Of a DNA stretch of 64,000 nt, positions 8,698-17,171 are shown one piece after another (within the stretch, counting starts at the first letter, position 1; each line of letters opens with the position of its first letter). Source of the stretch: Gemmiger gallinarum (GTDB taxonomy: Bacteria; Bacillota; Clostridia; Oscillospirales; Ruminococcaceae); NCBI RefSeq assembly GCF_014982805.1, contig NZ_JADCKC010000001.1, positions 434,001 through 498,000 on the forward strand, given 5' to 3'. The notes beneath the pieces were generated by a model that had not been told where the DNA came from, ran no database searches, and saw nothing but the letters and a program-made list of their open reading frames with translations. The translations under genes and the position numbers were made by a program.

Positions 8698-9663
8698 ATG
8701 GACATTTTTGAAACATTCGAAACCCGTTTGAAGCAGAATCCTCGCACGATCGTTTTTACCGAGGGTACGGATCCCCGCATCCTCAGTGCCGCCAGCCGGC
8801 TGCTTGCCAATGGCACGCTGAATGTTATCCTGCTGTCCGCTCCCGCTGACGTGGAGAAGGCTGCCGCCGAGACCGGTTTCGATGTCAGCAAGGCTACTGT
8901 GATCGACCCGCTCTCCTATTCTGAGATGGATGAAATGGTCGCACAGATGGTTGCCCTGCGCAAGGGCAAGATGACCGAAGAACAGTGCCGTGAAGCTTTG
9001 ACCCACAGCAACTACTTCGGCACCATGCTTGTCAAGATGGGCAAGGCCGACTGCCTGCTGGGCGGCGCCACCTATTCTACCGCCGATACTGTCCGTCCCG
9101 CTCTGCAGCTGATCAAATGCAAGCCGGGCATCAAGTCCGTCAGCTCCTGCTTTATCCTGATGCGCGGCGACGAGTGCCTGGCCATGGGCGACTGTGCCAT
9201 CAACATTGATCCTTCCGAGGATGAAATCGTTGAATCCACCCTTGAAACTGCACATACTGCCGAGATTTTCGGCATTGATCCCCGCGTTGCTCTGCTGAGC
9301 TACTCCACCTTTGGTTCCGGCAAGGGCGAGACCGTTGACAAGATGCGCAACGCCACCGCCCGTGTGAAGGAGCTTGCTCCTGACCTGAAGGTCGACGGCG
9401 AGCTGCAGTTTGACGCCGCCGTCGCTCCTGAGGTCGGCCAGCTCAAGGCTCCCGGCAGCAAGGTTGCCGGTTACGCCAATACCTTCATCTTCCCCAACAT
9501 CAACGCCGGCAACATCGGCTACAAAATTGCACAGCGTCTGGGCGGTTATGAGGCTTACGGCCCCATCCTGCAGGGCCTGAACGCCCCCATCAATGACCTG
9601 TCCCGCGGCTGCAACGCCGAGGAGGTCTACAAGATGGCGCTGATCACTGCTGCGCTGATCTAA
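8698..9663 (+). CDS. pta: Phosphate acetyltransferase
   Basis: Interconverts acetyl-CoA and acetyl phosphate, the step before acetate kinase in acetate fermentation. The 321-aa single-domain form has the family signatures GGATYSTADTVRPALQLI, SSCFILM and PNINAGNIGYKIAQRLGG. The start is preceded by GGAGG, 9 nt away. No ackA lies beside it, so acetate kinase must be elsewhere. The gene has its own promoter and terminator. Phosphotransbutyrylase is an alternative in this superfamily, but the C-terminal FPNINAGNI motif fits Pta better. Confidence 0.93.
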   Translation: MDIFETFETRLKQNPRTIVFTEGTDPRILSAASRLLANGTLNVILLSAPADVEKAAAETGFDVSKATVIDPLSYSEMDEMVAQMVALRKGKMTEEQCREALTHSNYFGTMLVKMGKADCLLGGATYSTADTVRPALQLIKCKPGIKSVSSCFILMRGDECLAMGDCAINIDPSEDEIVESTLETAHTAEIFGIDPRVALLSYSTFGSGKGETVDKMRNATARVKELAPDLKVDGELQFDAAVAPEVGQLKAPGSKVAGYANTFIFPNINAGNIGYKIAQRLGGYEAYGPILQGLNAPINDLSRGCNAEEVYKMALITAALI

Positions 9664-9681
9664 GTTTCGACAATAAAAATT

Positions 9682-9724
9682 GCGCACCGGCTTCCCTGTT
9701 ACAGGAGGCCGGCGCTTCTTTTGT
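9682..9724 (+). terminator. Terminator after pta
   Basis: GCGCACCGGCTTCC (9682-9695) pairs with GGAGGCCGGCGC (9704-9715), one bulge, followed by TTCTTTTG. Confidence 0.8.
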
Positions 9725-9874
9725 ATGCCTGCAAAGCGAATAAATATCCCCCGGCAAAGCCGGGGGTTTTTCACAGACGGGCGAAGCCCTGGAATACTAG
9801 CGCACGCGTCACGTCGCGTTGGTACGGTCTGCCAGCCGCGAGAGTTTGTTACTTGCCACCCGTAAACGGGTTCA

Positions 9875-10309
9875 TTAGAAGTTTCCCATTGTCAGTTGTT
9901 CTCCCGCCTGGTCCTCTTCAAGCTGGCGTCGGATATATTCTTCGATTTTCTTTGCATTTTTACCCGCTGTATCTACGTAATATCCTCTGCACCAAAACTC
10001 TCTGTTCCGATACTTGTATTTCAACTCAGGGTATTTTTCGTAAATCATCAGGCTACTTTTCCCTTTCAAGTATCCCATGAAACTCGACACCGCGTACTTC
10101 GGAGGAATCTCTACCAGCATATGAATATGATCCGGACATACTTCCGCTTCGATGATATTCACCTTTTTCCAGTTGCACAGCGTTCTTAGAATTTCTCCTA
10201 TCTCCCGCCGTTTCTGTCCGCAAAATACTTTTCTACGGTATTTCGGTGCAAACACAATATGATATTTGCAATTCCAGCTTGTATGCGATAAACTATTTAC
10301 GTCGTTCAT
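9875..10309 (-). CDS. tnpA: IS200/IS605-family Y1 transposase
   Basis: HUH single-strand transposase of 144 aa. The HUH pair is in CPDHIHMLVE (about residues 58-67) and the catalytic Tyr is in KKIEEYIRRQ near residue 125. WNCKYHIVFAPKYRRKVF at the start and FWCRGYYVDTAGKN are family signatures. Length and reading frame look intact, so the element could be active. Its ribosome site GGGAGG is inside one arm of an inverted repeat (10320-10330 with 10365-10375), which can mask initiation. Confidence 0.93.
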   Translation of the reverse strand: MNDVNSLSHTSWNCKYHIVFAPKYRRKVFCGQKRREIGEILRTLCNWKKVNIIEAEVCPDHIHMLVEIPPKYAVSSFMGYLKGKSSLMIYEKYPELKYKYRNREFWCRGYYVDTAGKNAKKIEEYIRRQLEEDQAGEQLTMGNF

Positions 10310-10319
10310 TTTGAATGAC

Positions 10320-10375
10320 CTCCCTTTGCTTAGTTGTGCAGTTGGCAGACCGCACTTCTATTTTAGCAAAGGGAG
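10320..10375 (-). promoter_or_regulatory. Inverted repeat masking the tnpA ribosome-binding site
   Basis: CTCCCTTTGCT (10320-10330) and AGCAAAGGGAG (10365-10375) are perfectly complementary, 11 bp. On the tnpA mRNA the AAAGGGAGG ribosome site lies in this stem. The plus-strand side ends in a T run and could also stop antisense transcripts. Salmonella IS200 limits transposase by such leader structures. Confidence 0.65.
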
Positions 10376-10445
10376 TTTTTTTGTCTGCATAATCGGCACA
10401 AGCCTTCTTTTGAACCACTCGCCTAGCGAGTGGTTTTCGGTATAC

Positions 10446-10483
10446 AAAAAACCGGGGCACACCTTTTAGAGGGAGTGCCCCGG
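10446..10483 (-). terminator. Terminator after the first BMP lipoprotein gene
   Basis: CCGGGGCAC (10452-10460) and GTGCCCCGG (10475-10483) form the stem. On the minus strand it is followed by TTTTTTG. Confidence 0.85.
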
Positions 10484-10509
10484 CGGCTGTGTTTTATGCC
10501 TTTATGCGA

Positions 10510-11706
10510 TTAGCCCTGGTAATCAACGGTGACGTTGGTAACAGTGGGGGTAACGTTGACATCGGAGCTGTCGTCAATGACCAGAGTGCCGTCGACGATC
10601 TCAGCATACATGGTGTCGTACTGTTCCTGAGTGAAGGTGGTGAACTTGGAGGTCTCCATCGGCAGGCCGACGCAATCCTCAGCGGCGCCCAGCTTCGCCT
10701 CAACGCCGGAGTAGGTGGCGCTCCAGGTCCAGTCATTGCTCATGCAATCGGTCAGCGCAACGTTGACAGAGTTGGCCAGAGCCTTCATGGCGGAAGTGAT
10801 AACGAAATCGCCCAGGTTGGACTGGTCAACGTCAACACCGATCATCTTGCCATTGTTGGCCTCTGCAGCAGCAGCGCAGGAGTTGCCCACCTGACCGCCG
10901 CAGGCAAAGATGACCTGAGTGCCCTCGGTGTACCAGCTGTCCATCTTGGTCTTGATCTCATCGCTGGCACTGAAGGTGCCGGAGTACCAGTACTTGATGT
11001 TGACATTGCTGATGCCCATCTCAGAAGCAGCCTCGTTGGCGCCCTGAACAAAGCCGTAGCCGTAACGGATAACGGCGGGAACGGCAATGCCGCCCAGGAA
11101 GCCCAGCTCGGTGTAGCCGTCGGTGACAGCTGCGTAGCCGGCCAGATAGCCTGCCTGCTCTTCCTTGTAGGTGACCAGAGCAGTGTTGCTGGTGACATAC
11201 TGGGACAGATCATAGTCGTCCATGTTGAAGTCCGCTGCGCTGGTGTCAACGCCGCCGGCACCCAGCATATCGGACACGGCAACGTCCAGCGCCAGGAAGG
11301 AAACGTCAGGATACTTGGTCTGAGCCTCGTACAGGGTGTTGGCAAACAGATAACCTGCCATAACGACAGCCTTGGCGCCATCGTTGACGGCATTGTCGAC
11401 CTGCTCCAGACGGGCAGCATCGGAGTCCTCGGTGGGACGGTAGTAGTTTGCCTTCAGGCTGTTGGCATCGCAGAAGTCCTGCACGCCCTGCCAGGTGTAC
11501 TGGTTGAAGGACTGGTCGTCGATGTTGCCCACGTCGGTGATGAATGCCACATCGGTCTTGGCATCGGAATCGGAGGTGGCAGCCGCCTCGCTGGTGGAAC
11601 CAGTGGAAGTGGTAGCTCCGGAGTTCGAAGCAGAGGAATCATTGCCGCAGGCAACCAGCGAAACCGCCATGCTTGCTGCCATGATCAAAGCAAGAATCTT
11701 TTTCAT
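10510..11706 (-). CDS. BMP/PnrA-like nucleoside-binding lipoprotein (copy 1)
   Basis: A 398-aa surface lipoprotein: signal peptide with lipobox LVACG at about residues 17-21, a Ser/Thr/Ala-rich linker to about 50, then a periplasmic-binding fold with TDVGNIDDQSFNQYTWQGVQ and GGIAVPAVIRYGYGFVQGA, typical of the Bmp/PnrA/Med family. Known members bind purine or pyrimidine nucleosides for an ABC importer. No ATPase or permease lies beside it. The position beside deoD-cdd supports nucleoside uptake. It has its own promoter and terminator. It is clearly paralogous to the next gene. Confidence 0.88.
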   Translation of the reverse strand: MKKILALIMAASMAVSLVACGNDSSASNSGATTSTGSTSEAAATSDSDAKTDVAFITDVGNIDDQSFNQYTWQGVQDFCDANSLKANYYRPTEDSDAARLEQVDNAVNDGAKAVVMAGYLFANTLYEAQTKYPDVSFLALDVAVSDMLGAGGVDTSAADFNMDDYDLSQYVTSNTALVTYKEEQAGYLAGYAAVTDGYTELGFLGGIAVPAVIRYGYGFVQGANEAASEMGISNVNIKYWYSGTFSASDEIKTKMDSWYTEGTQVIFACGGQVGNSCAAAAEANNGKMIGVDVDQSNLGDFVITSAMKALANSVNVALTDCMSNDWTWSATYSGVEAKLGAAEDCVGLPMETSKFTTFTQEQYDTMYAEIVDGTLVIDDSSDVNVTPTVTNVTVDYQG

Positions 11707-11768
11707 GACTTATGTTCTCCTTTGTTTTCGGGTAATCAGAGACAAAATATCCCTGCCATACAACTAGA

Positions 11769-11797
11769 AGTATACTGTTTTTTTCACGTTTTTGCAA
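11769..11797 (-). promoter_or_regulatory. Promoter of BMP copy 1
   Basis: On the minus strand TTGCAA (11792-11797), 17 bp, TATACT (11769-11774). Confidence 0.65.
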
Positions 11798-11852
11798 TGA
11801 AAACGGCCATTACAAAAGCATAACAAACTTTTGACACATATTTAATATTTTC

Positions 11853-13016
11853 TTAGTTCTGATAATCGCAGGCAACATTGGCCGTCTGGGGCAGGTTGGA
11901 GGGGTCAGGATCGGAATAGCGCTCTACTTTGATCGATCCGGAAACGAGCCCTGCATAAATCTGCTCGTACTCTTCCTGGGAGAAATCAATGAAATTCCAC
12001 TGCGCAGTTGTCAGTCCCAGCGCGCCGGAAGACACGCCTACCCGTTCGGTCTGTCCGGCCTGATCGGAGTTCCAACCCGCACCGTCGGCATAAAAGCTGT
12101 ACAGCTGATTCTGTACCACAGTGGAGTAGCGCTTGACCGCAGACCCCACCACCTGGCTGCCCAGTCCACTCTGGTTCCAATCTGCTGCAATTACATGACC
12201 GCCGCTTTCCTGGGCCGCGTCCACGCAGCTCTGCGCCAATGTACCGCCGCAGGCAAAAATCAGCTGGGTGCCATCGGAATACCATCCGCTCATCCGGGCG
12301 GCAATTTCTTCCGAGGCATCATACTGTCCGCTGTACCAGATTTTCAGATAGACTTCCACACCGTTCTGCTCGGCTGCAGCCTGTGCTCCCTGCAGAAAAC
12401 CGGTGCCGTACCGGACAATGCCCGGCAGCATATCGGCTCCCAGAAAGCCCAGACTGGTATATCCGTCCGAAACCGCCGCGTATCCGGCCAGATACCCCGC
12501 CTGTTCCTCACTGAACAGAACACAGTGGGTATTGGACGCCGTGCTGTAACTGGCATAATCTTCACTGTGCGGCTCGCCGTCCATAAGCAGATAACTGATG
12601 GTCGGGTAGTTGTTCTGCAGTTCATACAGAGGGATTTCCATATCCTGCCCTGCACAGATAATCAGTTCCGCGCCGCTCTCAGCCGCCTTGCGCAGGGCAT
12701 CTTCATTGGCTTCAGTGCCTTCCCCGTCGGCGGCAAACAGCTGCGCTGTATAATTGAAGCTGGTGCAGAACTGCTGCACGCCCTGCCAAAGCATGGCGTT
12801 CATACCGGTATCGGTTCCGTCGGAATCCACAGCCAGCGCAATGATGGCCCCGCTGCCGTCCAGCGTTGTCTCAGCATTTTCCTCCGGCTTCAGGACATAG
12901 GTCGAATCGTCCTGAAGCGCCAGAGAAGTTCCTGTATCGGTATCCTGTGTGCCGCAGGAGCAAAGCGTAACCGCCATTGCTCCACACAGCACAAGGGACA
13001 TGAGTTTCCTGATCAA
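11853..13016 (-). CDS. BMP/PnrA-like nucleoside-binding lipoprotein (copy 2)
   Basis: Paralogue of the downstream lipoprotein over its whole binding domain (shared AGYLAGYAAV, RYGTGFLQGA-like, KIWYSG and FACGG segments) but clearly diverged, so probably with different ligand preference. Lipobox LCSC lies about 20 residues from the start. Start choice: TTG at 13016, because AAGGAG lies 9 nt upstream. The open frame continues to 13130, but that stretch contains the gene's own promoter. Length is 387 aa. Both copies lie downstream of cdd on the same strand. Confidence 0.83.
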   Translation of the reverse strand: MIRKLMSLVLCGAMAVTLCSCGTQDTDTGTSLALQDDSTYVLKPEENAETTLDGSGAIIALAVDSDGTDTGMNAMLWQGVQQFCTSFNYTAQLFAADGEGTEANEDALRKAAESGAELIICAGQDMEIPLYELQNNYPTISYLLMDGEPHSEDYASYSTASNTHCVLFSEEQAGYLAGYAAVSDGYTSLGFLGADMLPGIVRYGTGFLQGAQAAAEQNGVEVYLKIWYSGQYDASEEIAARMSGWYSDGTQLIFACGGTLAQSCVDAAQESGGHVIAADWNQSGLGSQVVGSAVKRYSTVVQNQLYSFYADGAGWNSDQAGQTERVGVSSGALGLTTAQWNFIDFSQEEYEQIYAGLVSGSIKVERYSDPDPSNLPQTANVACDYQN

Positions 13017-13101
13017 AGCGTATATCTCCTTCGATGCAAAAGCCAATCTGACAAGATGCCGCATAGCCAGGCTTTCGCCCGGCAGCAGCCATGACCTTTC
13101 T

Positions 13102-13130
13102 AGTATGCCGTATCCGATGTCTGTTGTCAA
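13102..13130 (-). promoter_or_regulatory. Promoter of BMP copy 2
   Basis: On the minus strand TTGACA (13125-13130), 17 bp, CATACT (13102-13107). It lies inside the apparent upstream extension of the open frame and so fixes the start to the TTG at 13016. Confidence 0.7.
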
Positions 13131-13196
13131 CCGGGCGCTCAGGCCCGCATCTGCCTCTGTGCAGAAAATCCTGTGCGGCAGACAGCCAGAACAAAC

Positions 13197-13610
13197 TCAG
13201 GGCTCAATATTTTGGGGGCCGAATCCCAAGGGGAGCAGATCTCCCAGCGTACAGACCTGATAGTCCTCCTCGCTCTTTGCCAGAATCACCCGCAGGGCAT
13301 TTCCGCCGAACTCAAACAGAGCCTGCCTGCAGACGCCGCAGGGGCTGGTGGGCAAGGTATTCTTTTGATGCTCCAGACTTCCCACAATGGCAATGGCAAC
13401 AAATTCCCGCTCTCCCCCGCTCACTGCCTGAGCCAGCGCCGCGCGCTCGGCGCAGATGGTCGGCGAGAAGGAAGCATTTTCAATATTGCAGCCCAAATAG
13501 ACCTTTCCGCTTTTTCCCAAAAGCGCAGCGCCGACTTTGAAGTGTGAATAGGGCGTATAAGCGTTTTCCCGCACAGCAAAGGCCGCACTGATCAGTGCTT
13601 TGTCATCCAT
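13197..13610 (-). CDS. cdd: Cytidine deaminase
   Basis: Deaminates cytidine and deoxycytidine to uridine forms in pyrimidine salvage. The 137-aa tetrameric-type enzyme has the zinc-site motifs CAERAAL (Cys and catalytic Glu) and PCGVCRQ (two Cys ligands). The ATG overlaps the deoD stop by one base (TGATG), so it is translationally coupled to deoD in an operon for nucleoside breakdown. Confidence 0.95.
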   Translation of the reverse strand: MDDKALISAAFAVRENAYTPYSHFKVGAALLGKSGKVYLGCNIENASFSPTICAERAALAQAVSGGEREFVAIAIVGSLEHQKNTLPTSPCGVCRQALFEFGGNALRVILAKSEEDYQVCTLGDLLPLGFGPQNIEP

Positions 13611-14329
13611 CAGAGCTGCACCCCCAGAGCGACCTTCATCATGGCGGTGAAGCTGGTCTGGCGCTGCTCCGGGGTGGTGATTTCCGGCGAGACAAAGCTG
13701 TCCGAGATGGTCAGCAGGCAGGCTGCCCGCTTGCCCAGGACTCTGGCATTGTGGAAGAGGGCAAAGCTCTCCATCTCAACAGCCACACAGCCCTTTTCAT
13801 CCCGCAGGCGTTCCCAGTAAAGGGGCTTTTCGCCGGACGGCTCCCGGTAAAAGACATCGCTGGAATGAATGACGCCTTCGATCAGAGGGATATTCTGCGC
13901 CGCGGCGCTGGCGCGCAGAGCTTCGTTCAGCTCCGGATCAGGCAGCTGAATGTCGGCGCCATCCCCCGACTGGGTCAGCGCATAGCTGCTCTCGGAGTAG
14001 GCGCCGGTTGCCAGAACCACGTCAAAAAGGCGTGCCTTGTCGGTGTAGGAACCCGCTGAGCCGATGCGGATGATGTTCTCCACGCCGTACTGGGTATACA
14101 GCTCATAGGAATAGATGCCAATAGACGGCATGCCCATACCGCTGCCCATTACGCTGACGGGCCGCCCCTCATAAGTTCCGGTAAAGCCCAGCATACCTCG
14201 TACGTCGGTAACCAGACGCGGATTTTCCAGAAAAGTATCGGCAATAAATTTTGCTCGCAGCGGATCGCCGGGCATCAGCACGGTTGCCGCAAAATCTCCC
14301 TTTTGTGCGCGGTTATGGGGGGTAGACAT
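13610..14329 (-). CDS. deoD: Purine nucleoside phosphorylase, DeoD type
   Basis: Phosphorolysis of purine (deoxy)nucleosides to base and (deoxy)ribose 1-phosphate. The 239-aa protein carries the hexameric-type signatures VLMPGDPLRAKFIADTFL, GSGMGMPSIGIYSYELY, RIGSAGSY, and the base-binding CVAVEMESFALF and SDSFV. The start is the ATG at 14329 after AAAGGAG. An in-frame upstream ATG at 14377 has no ribosome site. A minus-strand TATACT lies about 60 bp upstream. The product sugar phosphate would be handled by DeoB, encoded at 29871-31046. Confidence 0.95.
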   Translation of the reverse strand: MSTPHNRAQKGDFAATVLMPGDPLRAKFIADTFLENPRLVTDVRGMLGFTGTYEGRPVSVMGSGMGMPSIGIYSYELYTQYGVENIIRIGSAGSYTDKARLFDVVLATGAYSESSYALTQSGDGADIQLPDPELNEALRASAAAQNIPLIEGVIHSSDVFYREPSGEKPLYWERLRDEKGCVAVEMESFALFHNARVLGKRAACLLTISDSFVSPEITTPEQRQTSFTAMMKVALGVQL

Positions 14330-14474
14330 AGCACATCTCTCCTTTTCAGTTACTGCCGCCGCACGCGGCCGATTCATATAAAATCAGTATACCACATTTT
14401 GCCGCTTTGTGGTAAACTGATACAAAGATTCCTTGAGTTCTTCACCATTTCATATCCAGGAAAGGATGCCCGCC

Positions 14475-15389
14475 ATGAATCTGCCCACTCAATGCCGCCT
14501 ATGCCCCCGCCAATGCGGTGCAAACCGCGCCGCGGGAGAAATGGGACAATGCAGCGCAGGCGACAAACTTCTTGTCGCACGTGCCGCACTCCATCACTGG
14601 GAGGAGCCCTGCCTGAGCGGCCCTCCCGAGGCGGAGACGGGCAGCGGTACGGTGTTTTTTACCGGGTGTCCTCTCAAATGCTGCTACTGCCAGAACTACT
14701 CCATCAGTCAGGAAGGCCTTGGCAAAGAGATCGATACCGACCGGCTGACCGCCATCTTTCTGGAGCTGCAGGAAAAAGGAGCCCGTAATCTCAATCTGGT
14801 AACGGCTACCCAGTGGCTTCCCTGGGTCCTGCCCGCTCTGCGTACTGCCAGACAGCAGGGCTTGCAGATTCCCGTGGTCTACAACACCGGCGGCTATGAG
14901 CGTGCTGGGACGGTCCGCGCCCTGGATGGAGCGGTGGATATCTGGCTGGCCGACTATAAATATGCGGATGCCGGACTGGCGGAGGAACTGTCCCATGCTT
15001 CGGATTACCGGGATATCTGCGAAAACGCCATCCGCCAAATGCTGCTCCAGACCGGTGCGCCCCAGTACGACAGCGAAGGATATCTGAAGCGTGGCGTTAT
15101 CATCCGTCATCTGGTCCTGCCCGGCCACGCCGAGGATTCCCTGAACGTTGTTTTCCGGATGAAAGCCCTGCAGGAGGAGACCGGCGTTCCCTTTCTGACC
15201 AGCCTGATGTGTCAGTTCACGCCATTCTACCACGCTGCAGACCATGGACTGGGCCGCCGTGTGACCAGCTACGAATACCGCAAGGTGGTGGATGCCGCCG
15301 TGGCTGCCGGTCTGACCGACGGTTATATGCAGCAGAAGAGCAGCGCCCGGGAAGAATATACCCCGCCCTTCGATTTTGAAGGAGTGTGA
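14475..15389 (+). CDS. PflX-like radical SAM protein (pyruvate formate-lyase activase-related)
   Basis: A 304-aa radical SAM enzyme. The 4Fe-4S motif is CPLKCCYCQNY (CxxxCxxC form) near residue 75, preceded by a Cys-rich N-terminal segment (CRLCPRQCG). Further signatures are NLNLVTATQWLPW and VVYNTGGYE. It matches COG1313 (PflX), whose target is not established. No glycyl-radical enzyme gene is next to it. The ATG at 14475 is preceded by GGAAAGG. An ATG at 14466 is too close to that site. It is divergent from deoD. Confidence 0.85.
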   Translation: MNLPTQCRLCPRQCGANRAAGEMGQCSAGDKLLVARAALHHWEEPCLSGPPEAETGSGTVFFTGCPLKCCYCQNYSISQEGLGKEIDTDRLTAIFLELQEKGARNLNLVTATQWLPWVLPALRTARQQGLQIPVVYNTGGYERAGTVRALDGAVDIWLADYKYADAGLAEELSHASDYRDICENAIRQMLLQTGAPQYDSEGYLKRGVIIRHLVLPGHAEDSLNVVFRMKALQEETGVPFLTSLMCQFTPFYHAADHGLGRRVTSYEYRKVVDAAVAAGLTDGYMQQKSSAREEYTPPFDFEGV

Positions 15390-15497
15390 AGCCGCCGGCT
15401 TGATTTCCCCTGATATATCCTATAGAATAATAGTTTAAGCCCTTGAATGAAAACGAATCCCGGCCTCTTTAATAAAAGGCCTGATTGGAGGTAAGCC

Positions 15498-16919
15498 ATG
15501 TCCCTCGGGACCAAACGGCGCAGAACCTGTTTCCGCCTGATTGCCGGATTGGTGTTTGCCCTGATGTTTCTGTACAACTGTCTGACGCCCTATATCGCCG
15601 ATGACTTTACCTTTGCCTATGCCTTTGACACGGGGCTGCGCCTGGAAAGCCTGCCGCAGCTGATTCAAAGCCTGGCCTTCCACTACATGGAATGGACCGG
15701 TCGTGTCGTGGTCAAGTTCTTTGCCCAAGGCTTTACCATGTTTCCGAAGATCGTCTTCAACGTCTTCAATGCCGCCGCCTATCTTGGTTTGGGCCTCGTC
15801 ATCTATCGCCTGGCCAGAGGACGCCGCAGCGACCGGTATGATGTAGCGGCTTTCCTGCTGATCCAAGTTGCCCTGTGGGAGATCAGTCCGGCGTTCGGCC
15901 AGACCAATCTCTGGATGTGCGGTGCCTGCAACTATCTGTGGGCATCCCTGGGCTGTCTTGCCTTTTTGCTGCCCTGGCGATATTACCTGCAAAAGCCTTT
16001 TTCTTCCGGCAAGGGAATGGTCATCGGCATGGCGGCAGCCGGACTGTTTGCCGGATGGCTCAGCGAAAACACCAGTGCCGGCATGCTGGTATGCCTGGTC
16101 CTGTGCATCGCCTTCCTGATTTGGCTGAAGCAGAAGGTTCCTGCCTGGATGATTTCGGGGTTTGTCGGAGCACTTGCAGGATTTGTGATCCTCATTGCCG
16201 CGCCCGGCAACTACAACCGCGCCGATGACTTTCCGGATACCACTCCCTTTTTGACCAAGTACGCGGTCCGTTTTCTCGACTGTGTCAATATGCTGTGGGA
16301 CAATGCCCTTCCCCTGCTGATGGTATTTGCCGCGCTCTACGTCCTGCTGTGGATGCAGAAGGCTTCCCCCGCCGAACTGGCCTGGCCTGCCATTTTGCTT
16401 CTGGGCGGGCTGGGTGCCAACTTCGCCATGATTCTCAGCCCCTTCTACTATGATCGCTCTTCCCATGGGGTGTTCAGTCTCCTGACGGCTGCCTGTGCCG
16501 CCTGCCTGGTTCAGTTTGAGGGCCAGCGGATGCGCAAACTGTTTGCCGCCGGCGCTGCCTGCGTGACGGTGGTCTGCCTGTTTGACGTGGTGGGCGCTTC
16601 CTATGACATTGCCAGCTACTGGATGATGTATCACACCCGGGAATCCCTGATCGTGGCGGAGGCTGCCCAAAACGATGGAGCCGCCATCGTCACCTACGGC
16701 ATTGAGCCTTACACCAGATGGTGCGGCGCTTATGACCTGCCCGATATCCGGGAAAACGGCGAGGATTCCATTGCTCTGGCCCGGGCCAAATGGTACGGCG
16801 TTGCCGAGCTGACTGCCGATGAGGTTCGCACCTATCCCTTCCCCGGTCATACCAACGAAGCCTACGAGGCCGGTTATGAGGAAAGCATCGCAGCCTCCAC
16901 CCAGGCAGACTCCAACTGA
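15498..16919 (+). CDS. Polytopic membrane protein, DUF6056-like
   Basis: A 473-aa protein with about ten hydrophobic segments, the first at residues 12-28, followed by an external PYIADDFTFAY loop with paired acidic residues. This layout recalls GT-C glycosyltransferases and the DUF6056 family, whose role is unproven. It could transfer sugars to surface polymers, but that is inference. A second protein of similar design is encoded at 26692-28188 (PSADDYVYA in the same place). The ATG at 15498 follows TTGGAGG. A hairpin terminator follows. Confidence 0.65.
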   Translation: MSLGTKRRRTCFRLIAGLVFALMFLYNCLTPYIADDFTFAYAFDTGLRLESLPQLIQSLAFHYMEWTGRVVVKFFAQGFTMFPKIVFNVFNAAAYLGLGLVIYRLARGRRSDRYDVAAFLLIQVALWEISPAFGQTNLWMCGACNYLWASLGCLAFLLPWRYYLQKPFSSGKGMVIGMAAAGLFAGWLSENTSAGMLVCLVLCIAFLIWLKQKVPAWMISGFVGALAGFVILIAAPGNYNRADDFPDTTPFLTKYAVRFLDCVNMLWDNALPLLMVFAALYVLLWMQKASPAELAWPAILLLGGLGANFAMILSPFYYDRSSHGVFSLLTAACAACLVQFEGQRMRKLFAAGAACVTVVCLFDVVGASYDIASYWMMYHTRESLIVAEAAQNDGAAIVTYGIEPYTRWCGAYDLPDIRENGEDSIALARAKWYGVAELTADEVRTYPFPGHTNEAYEAGYEESIAASTQADSN

Positions 16920-16944
16920 CGATTCATTCAAACGTTCAAACACG

Positions 16945-16986
16945 CCCCCGGAGATGCCCGCCAGTTCATCTCCGGGGGTATGTTTT
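16945..16986 (+). terminator. Terminator after the DUF6056-like gene
   Basis: CCCCCGGAGATG (16945-16956) pairs with CATCTCCGGGGG (16967-16978). The tail is TATGTTTTT. Confidence 0.8.
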
Positions 16987-17070
16987 TATCATATGGGTGT
17001 CTAAGACCGCCCTTTTTTCATCTCAGGGCAGACAGGAGTCACATCCCCCAATTCTCAAATAAATTCAAAA

Positions 17071-17107
17071 AAATACCCGGTGCAGAAATGCACCGGGTAT
17101 TTTTTCA
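17071..17107 (-). terminator. Terminator of the carboxyltransferase operon
   Basis: AAATACCCGGTGCA, loop GAAA, TGCACCGGGTATTT: a 14-bp perfect stem with A and T runs on both sides, so it can act in both directions. It lies 65 bp after the last gene of the minus-strand operon. Confidence 0.85.
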
Positions 17108-17171
17108 GATTCAGTTCTTAGCGCTTGCATCCAATCATCAAGATGCAAACGCCGTATTATTCATTCACGAA

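Larger units (their letters stand above)
9741..10440 (-). mobile_element. IS200-type insertion element
   Basis: A roughly 700-bp unit carries a single Y1 transposase and subterminal hairpins at both ends, with no inverted-repeat ends, as usual for the IS200/IS605 family. The right-end candidate is CCCCCGGC-AAA-GCCGGGGG at 9748-9766. The left-end candidate is AACCACTCGC-CTA-GCGAGTGGTT at 10413-10435. Exact boundaries need a copy comparison. No tnpB is present. Confidence 0.8.

Noticed and set aside
9779-9860. Direct-repeat target site of the IS200 element
   Set aside because: IS200-type elements do not create target duplications, and none was found. The short GC-rich palindromes here are probably part of the element end.
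13017-13130. N-terminal extension of the second BMP lipoprotein
   Set aside because: The extension contains a consensus promoter, and the TTG at 13016 has a good ribosome site and gives a proper lipoprotein signal.
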